Shown here in pieces: positions 11,038 through 18,960 of a stretch of DNA of 64,000 nt. Below the pieces are notes generated by a model that was not told where the DNA came from, did not search any database, and worked only from the letters and a program-made list of their open reading frames with translations. Numbering within the stretch: the first letter of the stretch is position 1; every line of letters begins with the position of its first letter. The DNA comes from Acidobacteriota bacterium (GTDB lineage Bacteria > Acidobacteriota > Blastocatellia > Pyrinomonadales > Pyrinomonadaceae): NCBI GenBank assembly GCA_016718135.1, contig JADKEF010000009.1:1-64000 (forward strand), written 5' to 3'. A program made the translations under genes and the position numbers.

Positions 11038-11723
11038 TGCTGTCGGCTCCAACCAACGCTACGATCACTGGCACAAATCCCGTGCTCGGCACCATCGCCG
11101 ACAATGAGACAGCTCCAACGGCTACACCAACCAATACTCCGACAGCGACGCCGACAAGTACACCAACATCGACGCCGACGAGTACCCCAACGGCAACGCC
11201 AACGGGAACTCCAACAGCGACACCGACATCGACGCCGACCGCCACGCCTACTCCGGGGCCTGGGATCGAGGGTGACATCAGTCCTAGACTGTTCGGCGAC
11301 GGCACTATCCTAACAACGGATGTTGTCCAGATGAGGCGCTTTGCCACGAACTTAGATACGCCCGATCCATCGACCAATGAGTTACAACGAGCCGATTGTG
11401 CTCCGTTTACCACATTCGGTGATGGTGCGATCACCGCGACTGACGTTATTCAGGTGCGGAGATTTGCGGCGGGCTTGGATCCATTCACTCCGGCTGGCGG
11501 CCCTTCGTCACGGCCGACCGGCGAGCTACTTACAACGAAAGGCGAATCGCAAACGGTTGGGCGCGAGCTTAGGATAGGAACCGCACTTAGAAACAACGGC
11601 ATATCGGTTCGGGTTCCGGTCGAGATGAAAGCGTATGGAGATGAAGTTGCTGTAGGTTTCACTCTGACTTTCGAAGAAGGAGTTTTCGTAAATCCTCGCG
11701 TAACCTGGACCAACAGCTCCTGA
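11037..11723 (+). CDS. Calx-beta repeat protein, C-terminal part 1: Thr/Pro linker, dockerin-like, start of cohesin-like domain
   Basis: Continuation of the same gene; the nominal ATG is internal. After the last Calx-beta strand (GTIADNE) comes a low-complexity linker of repeated TPT/TPTA/TPTS units (~50 residues), then two dockerin-like motifs (FGDGTILTTDVVQMRRFA and FGDGAITATDVIQVRRFAAG), then the first half of a cohesin-like domain (ISVRVPVEMKAYGDEVAVGF). The frame stops at 11723 because of one extra base (or two missing) near 11715; the domain resumes in frame 1 from about 11719. Confidence 0.75.
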   Translation: MLSAPTNATITGTNPVLGTIADNETAPTATPTNTPTATPTSTPTSTPTSTPTATPTGTPTATPTSTPTATPTPGPGIEGDISPRLFGDGTILTTDVVQMRRFATNLDTPDPSTNELQRADCAPFTTFGDGAITATDVIQVRRFAAGLDPFTPAGGPSSRPTGELLTTKGESQTVGRELRIGTALRNNGISVRVPVEMKAYGDEVAVGFTLTFEEGVFVNPRVTWTNSS

Positions 11724-12069
11724 CGGCTCGACCTTATCCGTAAATGCCGAAAAGGACGGACGAATCGCGATACTACTCGATTCGCCCGGACGGATGGTCG
11801 CCTCGGGTGTGCCGACTGAGCTTGTCTATGTCGAACTTGACATAGTTGGAGGTGCAGACCGCGGTTCGGTCCCGCTTGCCTTTACAAGTGACCTTGCGGT
11901 CCGATCGGTCTCGGACGAACTCGGCGGTTCGTTGCCGACGCTCTTCACCAATGGCAACATCGAGCTTGGGGAGTACAAGGAGAGAGCTGCAGTCGACCGT
12001 ACGATGGATATGTGGTTCCTAAAGTACCCGATGTTGCCGCTCATCGGGACGTCGCTCAGCTTGTTTTAG
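11719..12069 (+). CDS. Calx-beta repeat protein, C-terminal part 2: end of cohesin-like domain
   Basis: Frame 1 from 11719 reads PDGSTLSVNAEKDGRIAILL and continues to a typical cohesin-like end (SDLAVRSVSDELGGSLPT, LFTNGNIELGE). The last ~30 residues after that do not resemble the family and may reflect a further frame error; the frame ends at 12069, overlapping the 3' end of the convergent serine hydrolase by 14 bp. There is no start codon of its own; an ATG at 11794 is internal. Confidence 0.65.
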   Translation, partial: PDGSTLSVNAEKDGRIAILLDSPGRMVASGVPTELVYVELDIVGGADRGSVPLAFTSDLAVRSVSDELGGSLPTLFTNGNIELGEYKERAAVDRTMDMWFLKYPMLPLIGTSLSLF

Positions 12070-13267
12070 GGCATAAGCGGGGAAACACATTCTGGAACAG
12101 AAACTCCTTCATTTCCAGATCAAGACGGTCGGTCGTCGCCTTTGGGTCGGCGGCCGTTCCGTTTTTGTAGGTGTTGAAGGCGATGATATACGCCGCTCGT
12201 GATGCCGGACTATAGTAGAAATGGAGAGCGAAGTTGTTCTGGTGTCCGCTGTGGCCGATGAAGCGCTGGCCGAAATTGTCCTCGATGAAAAATGAGCGGC
12301 CCATGAAGTCTTTGCGATCCTTACCGTTCTTTGGTTCGTCGAGGACATCAACGACCGGGAAGAACATTTCTTCTAGACTCGAACGCTTTAGGATCACGTC
12401 GTACTCTGCCTGCCGTTTCTTGTCTCCGATAAGGAACTTGAGATACTTGGCCATATCGGTCAGGGGAGCGTTGAGGCCGCCGTTCGACACGGTGATGCCC
12501 GTGTCCATGTCGAAAATTCCTTCGGTCATTTTGCCGTCCTGAGCAATGGAATAGCTGTGTGAACGGTGCTTTAGAAGATGAGTTGGAGTTGTATCGTAAT
12601 AACTGTTACGCATCTCGAGCGGCCGCAGGACGTTCTTGTCCATATAGACCTCAAAATCCTCGCCCGACAAACGCTCGATGACCTGGCCGAGATAGACGAT
12701 GCCCGGATTTGAATAGCTGTATTTGCTGCCGGGTTTGAATAGAACCTCGGTGTACGGCATCATCGCGACGAGCTGCGACCACTTGGTTGGCTCGGGCGGG
12801 TGCCAATCTTTATCGCCGCCAAACGGCCACGTTCCGCCGCGAAAGCCGGCGGTATGCGACATCACCTGCCCGATAGTGATCTCGTCCATCGAGCCGAACG
12901 GATTGTGGACAGCCCTTAATTCAGGGACATACTTCGTCATCGGATCGTCAAGTTTCAAACGTCCACGATCGCGAAGCTGCATTATGGCAATGCTGGTTAG
13001 GGTCTTTGTGATCGAAGCCCAATGAAAGATGGTGTCTTTATCGACGGCGATCTTGTTAGCGAGATGCGCTGAGCCATAGGTTTGATGGTCGATCACCTTG
13101 TCTTCGTGAACCATCAGAAACGCTCCGCCTACTATCGAGTTGTCCTTCATCCCTTTTTGATAAAGGGCGTCAAATTTCTTGAGTTCTGCGGTTGCACGGT
13201 CCATATTTTGCGGAAATGCTGTGAGGCTGGCGGCAAAGATCGGGATCAGTAACCAGAGTCTTTTCAT
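12056..13267 (-). CDS. Serine hydrolase of the class C beta-lactamase / penicillin-binding protein family
   Basis: 403 residues with an N-terminal signal peptide (residues 1-19, hydrophobic, ending near AFPQ). The family's catalytic signature is visible: Ser85-Ile-Thr-Lys88 (SxxK), Tyr185-Ser-Asn187 (YxN), and HSG near residue 336 in the place of KTG. This supports an exported esterase, D-aminopeptidase or carboxypeptidase-like hydrolase; substrate cannot be told from sequence. It lies 3 bp downstream of the D-threonine aldolase-like gene on the same strand and could be read through from that operon. It converges on the Calx-beta gene, with a 14-bp overlap of coding ends. Confidence 0.88.
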   Translation of the reverse strand: MKRLWLLIPIFAASLTAFPQNMDRATAELKKFDALYQKGMKDNSIVGGAFLMVHEDKVIDHQTYGSAHLANKIAVDKDTIFHWASITKTLTSIAIMQLRDRGRLKLDDPMTKYVPELRAVHNPFGSMDEITIGQVMSHTAGFRGGTWPFGGDKDWHPPEPTKWSQLVAMMPYTEVLFKPGSKYSYSNPGIVYLGQVIERLSGEDFEVYMDKNVLRPLEMRNSYYDTTPTHLLKHRSHSYSIAQDGKMTEGIFDMDTGITVSNGGLNAPLTDMAKYLKFLIGDKKRQAEYDVILKRSSLEEMFFPVVDVLDEPKNGKDRKDFMGRSFFIEDNFGQRFIGHSGHQNNFALHFYYSPASRAAYIIAFNTYKNGTAADPKATTDRLDLEMKEFLFQNVFPRLCPKTS

Positions 13268-13270
13268 AAC

Positions 13271-13846
13271 TTACCATCCAACGTGGATCGGCCACGAATC
13301 AACGATCGTTTCATGATCTAGCACGTTAAAATGCGAGTGCTGCGCCGCCGTTAGGCACGAATGATTTGCCAAAATACGAAGGCGATCTCCGACTTTGATC
13401 CAGTCAAAGATCGAGTCGTCCGTCACATAGATCTGCCCGTGCTCCTGAGACAAGGAATCGAGTCGCACGCCAAGTTCATTGCCCTCAAGGTCGAGAACAC
13501 GACCGTATCCGCAGCTCGGATCGATATCTACCGCTCCCCGGTCTTTCGACATTGCAATCCCTCCCGCATCGACTACGATCTTGCGGTGCTGTCGGCTGAC
13601 ATGTGTTACGGCGGTGAGAACAGTTAACGCACAATCATCGAACGAGCAGCTGCCGAGCGTCGCCTGAAATGCATCGAATAAGATGTAATTGCCCGGCCGT
13701 ATCTCGTCGATGCCATCGAGATGATCGACGTGCGTGATCGACGGCGTCGAGCCGATACTGACGGTCGGCACTTCGATGCCGCTGATTGCGAAGACGCGTA
13801 GCAAGATCGACCATGACATCGCGTTCGATGTACGCGATCTCCTCAA
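13271..13846 (-). CDS. D-threonine aldolase / D-serine dehydratase-like enzyme, C-terminal domain (continuation)
   Basis: Continues the gene above after the frame change near 13790; the real coding part starts at AISGIEVPTVSIGSTPS. It contains the second (D-ser_dehydrat) domain, including PGNYILFD and the metal-binding His-x-Cys of NHSCLTA near the end, the pair that holds Zn2+ in eukaryotic D-serine dehydratase. Together the parts would make ~371 residues, normal for the family. Either an extra base or two missing bases explain the break; a natural pseudogene cannot be excluded. Confidence 0.78.
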   Translation of the reverse strand: MRRSRTSNAMSWSILLRVFAISGIEVPTVSIGSTPSITHVDHLDGIDEIRPGNYILFDAFQATLGSCSFDDCALTVLTAVTHVSRQHRKIVVDAGGIAMSKDRGAVDIDPSCGYGRVLDLEGNELGVRLDSLSQEHGQIYVTDDSIFDWIKVGDRLRILANHSCLTAAQHSHFNVLDHETIVDSWPIHVGW

Positions 13847-14387
13847 TCTCGCTCTTTGTCTTTACATTATACGAATGACCGGCGTGGGTGAGAATGCCCG
13901 CAAATTCAAGATTTGCTGCTTCGCTGATAAATCCTGGTATCGTTGTGGCCTCGACCGAATCAGCATCGACTCCGCAGCGGTGATAGCCGCAGTCAACTTT
14001 TAGAAAGACGCTGACCTTCAGAGCTGCATTTCCCGCAGCGGCGTCGAGCAACTCCATCGTCACCAGATCAGCGGTGATCAAATTTAGATGAACACCGCTT
14101 CTAATGATCTCGAAAACACCAACAAATTTCCCCGCCTCGATCGGCACTGCATAAGTAATGTCATCAAACCCGCCGGCCGCAAACGCACGAGCTTCAGCAA
14201 GCGTTGAAACGGTGATCGCTCCGTCGTGTCCGGCAGTCTGGATCCGCCCCAACTCGACGCTCTTATGCGTCTTTATATGCGGACGCAGACGAACTCCTTT
14301 GTCATTCGCAAGCTGAGTCATTCGCTCGGCATTTCTGCGGACGCGTTCGACATCGAGTATCAGGCAAGGAGTCTTCAGTTCGTTCAT
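13635..14387 (-). CDS. D-threonine aldolase / D-serine dehydratase-like PLP enzyme, N-terminal part (frameshifted)
   Basis: Fold-III PLP enzyme (alanine racemase N-terminal barrel). The PLP lysine is Lys39 in RPHIKTHK; GYHRCG and LTHAGHSYN are further family motifs. True homology ends near residue 200 (ATRLR), where the frame changes around position 13790; the ~50 residues after that are out of frame. The ATG at 14387 overlaps the stop of the DUF6986 gene by 4 bp, so the gene belongs to the ureide-type operon. Reaction inferred from family: metal-assisted cleavage or deamination of a D-beta-hydroxy amino acid; the actual substrate is unknown. Confidence 0.8.
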   Translation of the reverse strand: MNELKTPCLILDVERVRRNAERMTQLANDKGVRLRPHIKTHKSVELGRIQTAGHDGAITVSTLAEARAFAAGGFDDITYAVPIEAGKFVGVFEIIRSGVHLNLITADLVTMELLDAAAGNAALKVSVFLKVDCGYHRCGVDADSVEATTIPGFISEAANLEFAGILTHAGHSYNVKTKSEIEEIAYIERDVMVDLATRLRNQRHRSADRQYRLDAVDHARRSSRWHRRDTAGQLHLIRCISGDARQLLVR

Positions 14388-15718
14388 TTTCGGTTGTTAA
14401 GGATAGTCGCGAATGAGGCTGAACGGAGTTCTTCGGGTGTCAGTCCGGTTCTCGTCGTCGCTTCCGCCTCTGTGATGGCTCCGCAATTTACGGCTCGCAA
14501 GAAGAAGCTGAGTAACCCTTGCCCTGTCGCGGCGTCGTCAAAAACATCGCCGACCAGCGTCGCACGCGCGGCTGCATCGAGAAAGCTTGTGAGGCGTTTG
14601 CTCGCGTCTTCGATGCCCTCCAGAAAGAATGCATAGGTAGCGGCGTATCGGGTAGCCAGCTGTGCCGGATGCAGATCCCAGCCTTGATAGAAGCCGTTCG
14701 CGAGTGAACTGCGGCAATGATCGTAATGTAGCCGCCACGCACGGTTAACGACAGCAATGTTTTCGCTTCGCTGTTCAGCTGAGAGTTCATCGCCACGATG
14801 CGGCCCGATCGGCATGACGTTAGTCGCTCCATCGGAGAGCCAAATACCTGTGCCGCCGAGAGCTACCTCCATTGCGTTCCGAGCAAAGTCGCACGCCTGA
14901 TGCCGCATTTCCTGATACGCAGAAGTAATGCCGCAGGCAGCTGTATAGTCATATGCCCCAAAATGAGCACCACGAAGGCGGCCGCGTGCAGCGTCGTGCA
15001 TAGCCGGCAATGCCGATCTGCCGTCTGATCCAATGATCGCCTGTGTTGTCTCGACCATGATCTCGAATTTGATAGTTCCGACGTCCAGACCGAGCTTCGT
15101 CTCTATCTCATCAAGAATGTCAGCCAAAGCCGTGACCTGCTCTGCGACGACCACCTTGGGAAGCGTGACGACAAAATTTTTCGGCAATTCGCCGCCCGTA
15201 GCTTCGATCAACGTAGTTAGAAACAAGTCGAGCGTTCGTATCGAACGTTCAACCATCTCTTCGCTGAAGGCCTTGATACGAAAGCCAATGAATGGCGGTA
15301 AAGTATTCTCCACCATTCCTTTGGCCAATTCGATCGCCGCCGAAACAGCATGCCCGTCCTCTTCGCCATCCAAGCGAATTCCGTAACCGTCCTCAAAATC
15401 TATCCGAAGGTCCTCGATAGCCTCGCGTTCGAGTTTGTCGCCTGCTCGTTGGTAGATCGTTGCCGAAAGCTCATCGCGAAGCCCGAGCAGACCCGCAAAC
15501 GTCGCAGCGTCGGGTGCATACGTTCGAAAGGTTTGCGTTGCCAGTCTCCCAAGTTTAAGAGAAGTATCGGAACGAAAAAGGTGCGCTCCGCCATAGACAA
15601 CATGAACTGGCTGACGTAGCCCGGTTTCGCCCGGATAATGCTCTGAAAAGCGGGACATAATCGACCGGAGATCACTCACAGACCGGTCGGTATATTCCTT
15701 GGAGAGGGTTGTCTTCAC
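14384..15718 (-). CDS. DUF6986 / HpcH-HpaI aldolase-like protein
   Basis: 444 residues. Characteristic stretches are VYGGAHLF, LRIDFEDGYG (acidic metal-binding loop), GFRIKAF, KFEIMVET and GAYDYTAACG, which match the TIM-barrel citrate lyase/HpcH superfamily group called DUF6986. The Glu/Asp-rich loops suggest Mg2+-dependent C-C bond chemistry on a 2-oxo acid, but the reaction is not established. Its position between uraH and a D-threonine aldolase-like gene, with a 4-bp overlap to the latter, points to a role in purine/ureide breakdown, perhaps in handling glyoxylate-derived products (inference). No signal peptide. Confidence 0.82.
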   Translation of the reverse strand: MKTTLSKEYTDRSVSDLRSIMSRFSEHYPGETGLRQPVHVVYGGAHLFRSDTSLKLGRLATQTFRTYAPDAATFAGLLGLRDELSATIYQRAGDKLEREAIEDLRIDFEDGYGIRLDGEEDGHAVSAAIELAKGMVENTLPPFIGFRIKAFSEEMVERSIRTLDLFLTTLIEATGGELPKNFVVTLPKVVVAEQVTALADILDEIETKLGLDVGTIKFEIMVETTQAIIGSDGRSALPAMHDAARGRLRGAHFGAYDYTAACGITSAYQEMRHQACDFARNAMEVALGGTGIWLSDGATNVMPIGPHRGDELSAEQRSENIAVVNRAWRLHYDHCRSSLANGFYQGWDLHPAQLATRYAATYAFFLEGIEDASKRLTSFLDAAARATLVGDVFDDAATGQGLLSFFLRAVNCGAITEAEATTRTGLTPEELRSASFATILNNRK

Positions 15719-15743
15719 AATAGAGTGGAGAGGAGTAAGGAGA

Positions 15744-16088
15744 TTAACTACCGCGATATGTCGAGTAACCGAATGGGCTCAGTAACAGTGGGACATGGTA
15801 ATGCTGAACCGGATCCTTGACCACAAAACTGACAGTTACCTGCGGGAAAAAGCATTCGATACTTTGTAACAAAAAATACGGTCCGGTTTCGAAAATGAGA
15901 CGATAGTGCCCCGGCAAAAATGCCTCACGCGTATTGAGCAGATCATTTATCCGACCATCGACATCGGTAATACCTTCAGCGATCGCTTGCCAGCCTGCGG
16001 TATGCGTTCTGCGTTCGAGTACAACCGGTATTCCGGCTCCTGCCTTTCCAGAAGTCGTATCTAGTATATGTGTTGTTATCGCGCTCAT
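15744..16088 (-). CDS. uraH: 5-hydroxyisourate hydrolase (transthyretin-like)
   Basis: 114 residues, the usual size. Starts with THILDTTSGKAGAG, contains LERR, the conserved Arg/His region, and ends with YSTYRGS, the diagnostic C-terminal tetrapeptide YRGS. It hydrolyses 5-hydroxyisourate, the product of urate oxidation, to OHCU in the cytosol. Its ATG overlaps the uraD stop by 4 bp (translational coupling). No urate oxidase or xanthine dehydrogenase gene is in the window. Confidence 0.93.
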   Translation of the reverse strand: MSAITTHILDTTSGKAGAGIPVVLERRTHTAGWQAIAEGITDVDGRINDLLNTREAFLPGHYRLIFETGPYFLLQSIECFFPQVTVSFVVKDPVQHYHVPLLLSPFGYSTYRGS

Positions 16089-16549
16089 TTTTCTAAGAGT
16101 TGTCTCAGGCGTGACTCAATTGTCTTTCGCTGTTCTTCAGCCGCGATGACGAGTTCGGTCTCGACGGAATTTCCGAGCCGTGCCCGGCATATCGCCAGCA
16201 CCTCAATTGCCGATCTCCCACCTGTGTTCACGATAAATATAAACCCGAACTTATCTCGATACAAGCGAAAAGCTTCAGCTAGCTCAGAAATCATCTCTTC
16301 GTCACTTGATGCCAGATCGCCGAGACGGCCTTCGCCTGAATAAGCCTCGAGCCGGTCAGCATTCGAAAGGGCCGACCAGAGGCTGTTGGCCTTCACGAAA
16401 AGCGGCTCGATCAGAGGAAACGGCCTCGCAAGCGTCATCGCAGTTGCCCACACTTTCGAGCCGCACCAAGTCAGAAACAACGCTTCTGCGTCGTGCGACG
16501 GCATCTCGTTGATCTCGGCTAGTCTCTTGTAAACGTTAGGGTTACTCAA
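16085..16549 (-). CDS. uraD: OHCU decarboxylase-like protein, catalytic His-Pro region not recognisable
   Basis: 154 residues, a little short for the family (~165-175). Clear family motifs: ARPF near residue 43, FGFIFIV near 112, RARLGN and EEQRK near the C-terminus. The expected catalytic His-Pro (LEAxxxHPxIG) is read here as LEAYSGEGRLGD, and the stretch that normally follows it is shorter. Either a divergent subgroup or a small internal deletion. First gene of the minus-strand ureide operon, divergent from malQ with ~90 bp between them. Known role of intact enzymes: OHCU to (S)-allantoin. Confidence 0.85.
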   Translation of the reverse strand: MSNPNVYKRLAEINEMPSHDAEALFLTWCGSKVWATAMTLARPFPLIEPLFVKANSLWSALSNADRLEAYSGEGRLGDLASSDEEMISELAEAFRLYRDKFGFIFIVNTGGRSAIEVLAICRARLGNSVETELVIAAEEQRKTIESRLRQLLEK

Positions 16550-16639
16550 TTCTCATCATTTTACCGAATCCAACTGAGTTTGAGTAATCGCTCGTAAATT
16601 TGGCATCCGCACGCGGCGAACGCATAATTGAGTGATCAA

Positions 16640-18130
16640 ATGAGATTCACCAGAGCCAGCGGCATTTTGCTTCACCCTACCTCACTTCCCGGGCCGTACG
16701 GCATCGGCGACCTCGGCGGGAATGCGTACGAATTCGTCGATTGGCTCGTATCGGCCGGACAGAAACTCTGGCAAATATTGCCGCTCGGGCCGACATCGTA
16801 CGGCAATTCTCCATACTCGTCATACTCGGCCTTTGCGGGAAACACGCTATTGATATCGCCCGAACTCTTGGTCAAAGACGGTTTGGTGCGTCCCAAAATG
16901 CTTGGTATCGCCCCCGTATTCGCCGCCGATAGGGTCGACTATGGAGGGGTCAACGAATGGAAACAGTCGCTCCTTAACGAGGCTTTCGAAACATTTAAGG
17001 CAGCATCAAATTCGCCGCTCACCGAGGAATTTGCCTTCTTTCGGCGAGAGAATGCGTGGTGGCTCGACGATTATGCTGCCTTTCGAGCGATCAAGAACGT
17101 CCATGACCACAGCCCCTGGAGCGAATGGGCACAGCCGATCCGGTTGCGCAAGTTGGATGCCCTCGACCAGACGAGATCGCAGCTAGCAAGAGAGATCGAA
17201 GCTGAACGTTTTTTCCAATATGTCTTTTTTCGTCAGTGGCTCGCCTTAAAGAACTACGCAAATAGCAGTGGCGTGCAGATCATCGGCGACTTGCCGATCT
17301 TTGTCGCGTACGACTCGGCGGACGTGTGGTGCAATCAGTCCAAATTCAAGCTTAACCCCGATGGTTCGCCAACTGTTGTCTCCGGCGTTCCGCCTGACTA
17401 TTTTTCTAAGACGGGCCAACTATGGGGCAATCCTATCTATGATTGGCAGGCGATGCTAGCGGATAATTTTAACTGGTGGACAGCGCGCATCGCATTTTCG
17501 CTCAAACTCAACGACATCATCCGGCTTGATCATTTCATCGGCTTTTTGCGCAATTGGGAAATTCCAGGCGAGGACGAAACGGCCGAGAACGGTGTTTGGG
17601 CGAGCGTTCCCGGCCGCGAACTATTTACTATACTTCGACAACGACTCGGCGAACTCCCGATCATTGCAGAAGACCTCGGCTCGATGACCACTGAGGTCGA
17701 GGAGCTTCGCGACACATTTGGTTTCGCGGGTATGCGGATCCTGCAGTATGCCTTCGGCGGCGATGCGTACAATCGCGACTTGCCGCACAATTATAACCAG
17801 AATACGGTCGCCTACACAGGCACACACGACAATGACACCACAGCTGGCTGGTACAAATCGGCCCCTAAGAACGTCAAAACACATTGCCGCAAATACCTGC
17901 GCACCGGAGGCCGCGAGATGCACTGGGAAATGATCCGGGCGTGTCTCGCATCTACCGCGAACACTGCGATCATCCCCGCTCAGGATGTCCTCGGCCTAGG
18001 CAGCGAGTCGCGAATGAACACGCCGGCGACCGCTGGCGGCAATTGGGAATGGCGTCTAATAAAAGACGAACTGAACGAGCAGACCGCAGGCCGTCTCCGC
18101 GATATCGCTGCGATGTTTGGGCGCGTCTAA
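16640..18130 (+). CDS. malQ: 4-alpha-glucanotransferase (amylomaltase, GH77)
   Basis: ~496 residues, the compact bacterial form. N-terminal SGILLHPTSLPGPYGIGDLG is diagnostic. Catalytic residues are visible: nucleophile Asp in IIRLDHF, acid/base Glu in PIIAEDLG, and the third Asp in YTGTHDNDT. It transfers alpha-1,4-glucan segments between malto-oligosaccharides in the cytosol. ATG 16640 is preferred; a TTG at 16628 in the same frame would add four residues and neither has a strong Shine-Dalgarno. No glycogen or maltose genes are adjacent. Confidence 0.93.
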   Translation: MRFTRASGILLHPTSLPGPYGIGDLGGNAYEFVDWLVSAGQKLWQILPLGPTSYGNSPYSSYSAFAGNTLLISPELLVKDGLVRPKMLGIAPVFAADRVDYGGVNEWKQSLLNEAFETFKAASNSPLTEEFAFFRRENAWWLDDYAAFRAIKNVHDHSPWSEWAQPIRLRKLDALDQTRSQLAREIEAERFFQYVFFRQWLALKNYANSSGVQIIGDLPIFVAYDSADVWCNQSKFKLNPDGSPTVVSGVPPDYFSKTGQLWGNPIYDWQAMLADNFNWWTARIAFSLKLNDIIRLDHFIGFLRNWEIPGEDETAENGVWASVPGRELFTILRQRLGELPIIAEDLGSMTTEVEELRDTFGFAGMRILQYAFGGDAYNRDLPHNYNQNTVAYTGTHDNDTTAGWYKSAPKNVKTHCRKYLRTGGREMHWEMIRACLASTANTAIIPAQDVLGLGSESRMNTPATAGGNWEWRLIKDELNEQTAGRLRDIAAMFGRV

Positions 18131-18418
18131 AGCCGGCAATTTATTTGATTTTGAGGCTCGTTTTTGCGTAGAAAAAAACGTGTCTCCAGTCAAAAATATT
18201 ACCGCGATCTGACCCAGGTTCTTCTCCTATGGAGACTGATCTGTTTCGTTTTATGCTCGTGCATCCATTCATCAATGCCAATGGGCTCGCGCGGCGATAT
18301 CGAGTAAGCGATTTTCTTGAGTGGGTAGAGTTGCAACGGGCGCGCTCTTGTGACATATTTTATTCGCTGTTAAAAGGCGAAGTCCTTATTTCACAAACTC
18401 TTTGAGGAGATCAATAGT

Positions 18419-18898
18419 ATGGCAGGAAAATTTGAGATCAAGGCTGGCAAGACCGGCAAGTTTCGTTTCAATCTAAAGGCAAGCAATGGCCAGATCATTC
18501 TGACGAGCGAAGCCTACGAGTCGCGCTCGGCTGCGGTGAAAGGCATCACTTCGGTAAAGAAGAATGCTGGCAACGACAAGCGTTTTGAGCGCAAAACAGC
18601 AAAGGACGGCTCGCCGTACTTTGTCATGAAGGCCGCCAATGGCGAACCTATCGGCAAGAGCGAAATGTACAAGACTGCGAAGTCGATGGAGAACGGCGTC
18701 GCATCCGTCGGCAAGCATGCCCCGGAAGCACCTGTAGTCGATGCCGATGCGAAGCCAGCTGCCAAACCGGCTGCGAAGCCTGCAGCAAAGGCTGCTGCGA
18801 AACCAGCAGCAAAGCCGGCAGCTAAAGCGGCTGCGAAACCAGCGGCAAAGAAAGCACCAGCAAAGAAAGCGGCTCCGAAGAAAGCGGCTAAGAAATAG
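18419..18898 (+). CDS. DUF1508 (YegP-like) protein with Lys/Ala-rich histone-like tail
   Basis: 159 residues preceded by a good ribosome site (GAGGAGAT, 8-10 bases upstream). Residues 1-50 and 51-100 are two copies of the ~48-residue DUF1508 fold (KFRFNLKASNGQIILTSE and PYFVMKAANGEPIGKSE). Residues ~110-159 are a low-complexity tail of AKPA and KKA repeats like eukaryotic H1 or bacterial H1-like tails, predicted disordered and strongly basic. DNA or polyanion binding by the tail is inference. The 288-bp upstream gap holds no recognised gene. A strong hairpin terminator follows. Confidence 0.85.
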   Translation: MAGKFEIKAGKTGKFRFNLKASNGQIILTSEAYESRSAAVKGITSVKKNAGNDKRFERKTAKDGSPYFVMKAANGEPIGKSEMYKTAKSMENGVASVGKHAPEAPVVDADAKPAAKPAAKPAAKAAAKPAAKPAAKAAAKPAAKKAPAKKAAPKKAAKK

Positions 18899-18923
18899 TT
18901 TTCAAATAACACAAGACCGGATG

Positions 18924-18947
18924 TAGCCCGAGCGAAAGCTTGGGCTA
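18924..18947 (+). terminator. Rho-independent terminator of the DUF1508 gene
   Basis: 10-bp stem (one G-T pair) with a GAAA tetraloop, arms 18924-18933 and 18938-18947, followed by an AT-rich run TTATATTTT. It lies 26 bases after the stop and directly before the NamZ gene, which rules out the TTG at 18940 as a sensible start for that gene. Confidence 0.85.
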
Positions 18948-18960
18948 TTATATTTTAAGT

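Larger units (their letters stand above)
6778..11100 (+). repeat. About 13 tandem 339-bp Calx-beta coding repeats
   Basis: Unit starts recur near 6778, 7117, 7456, 7795, 8133, 8472, 8811, 9150, 9489, 9828, 10167, 10506 and 10845, a 339-bp period (113 codons) interrupted by one lost base near 7970. Units differ from one another by many synonymous changes, unlike the near-identical MBG repeats upstream, so this array is older. The last unit is about 60 bp short and garbled. Confidence 0.88.

Noticed and set aside
18131..18418. Small gene or riboswitch between malQ and the DUF1508 gene
   Set aside because: 288 bases without a convincing frame; only a weak CGTTTTT/AAAAACG hairpin near 18160 was seen.
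18940..18960. Upstream TTG start for namZ at 18940
   Set aside because: It lies inside the terminator hairpin of the previous gene; ATG 18961 gives the family N-terminus.
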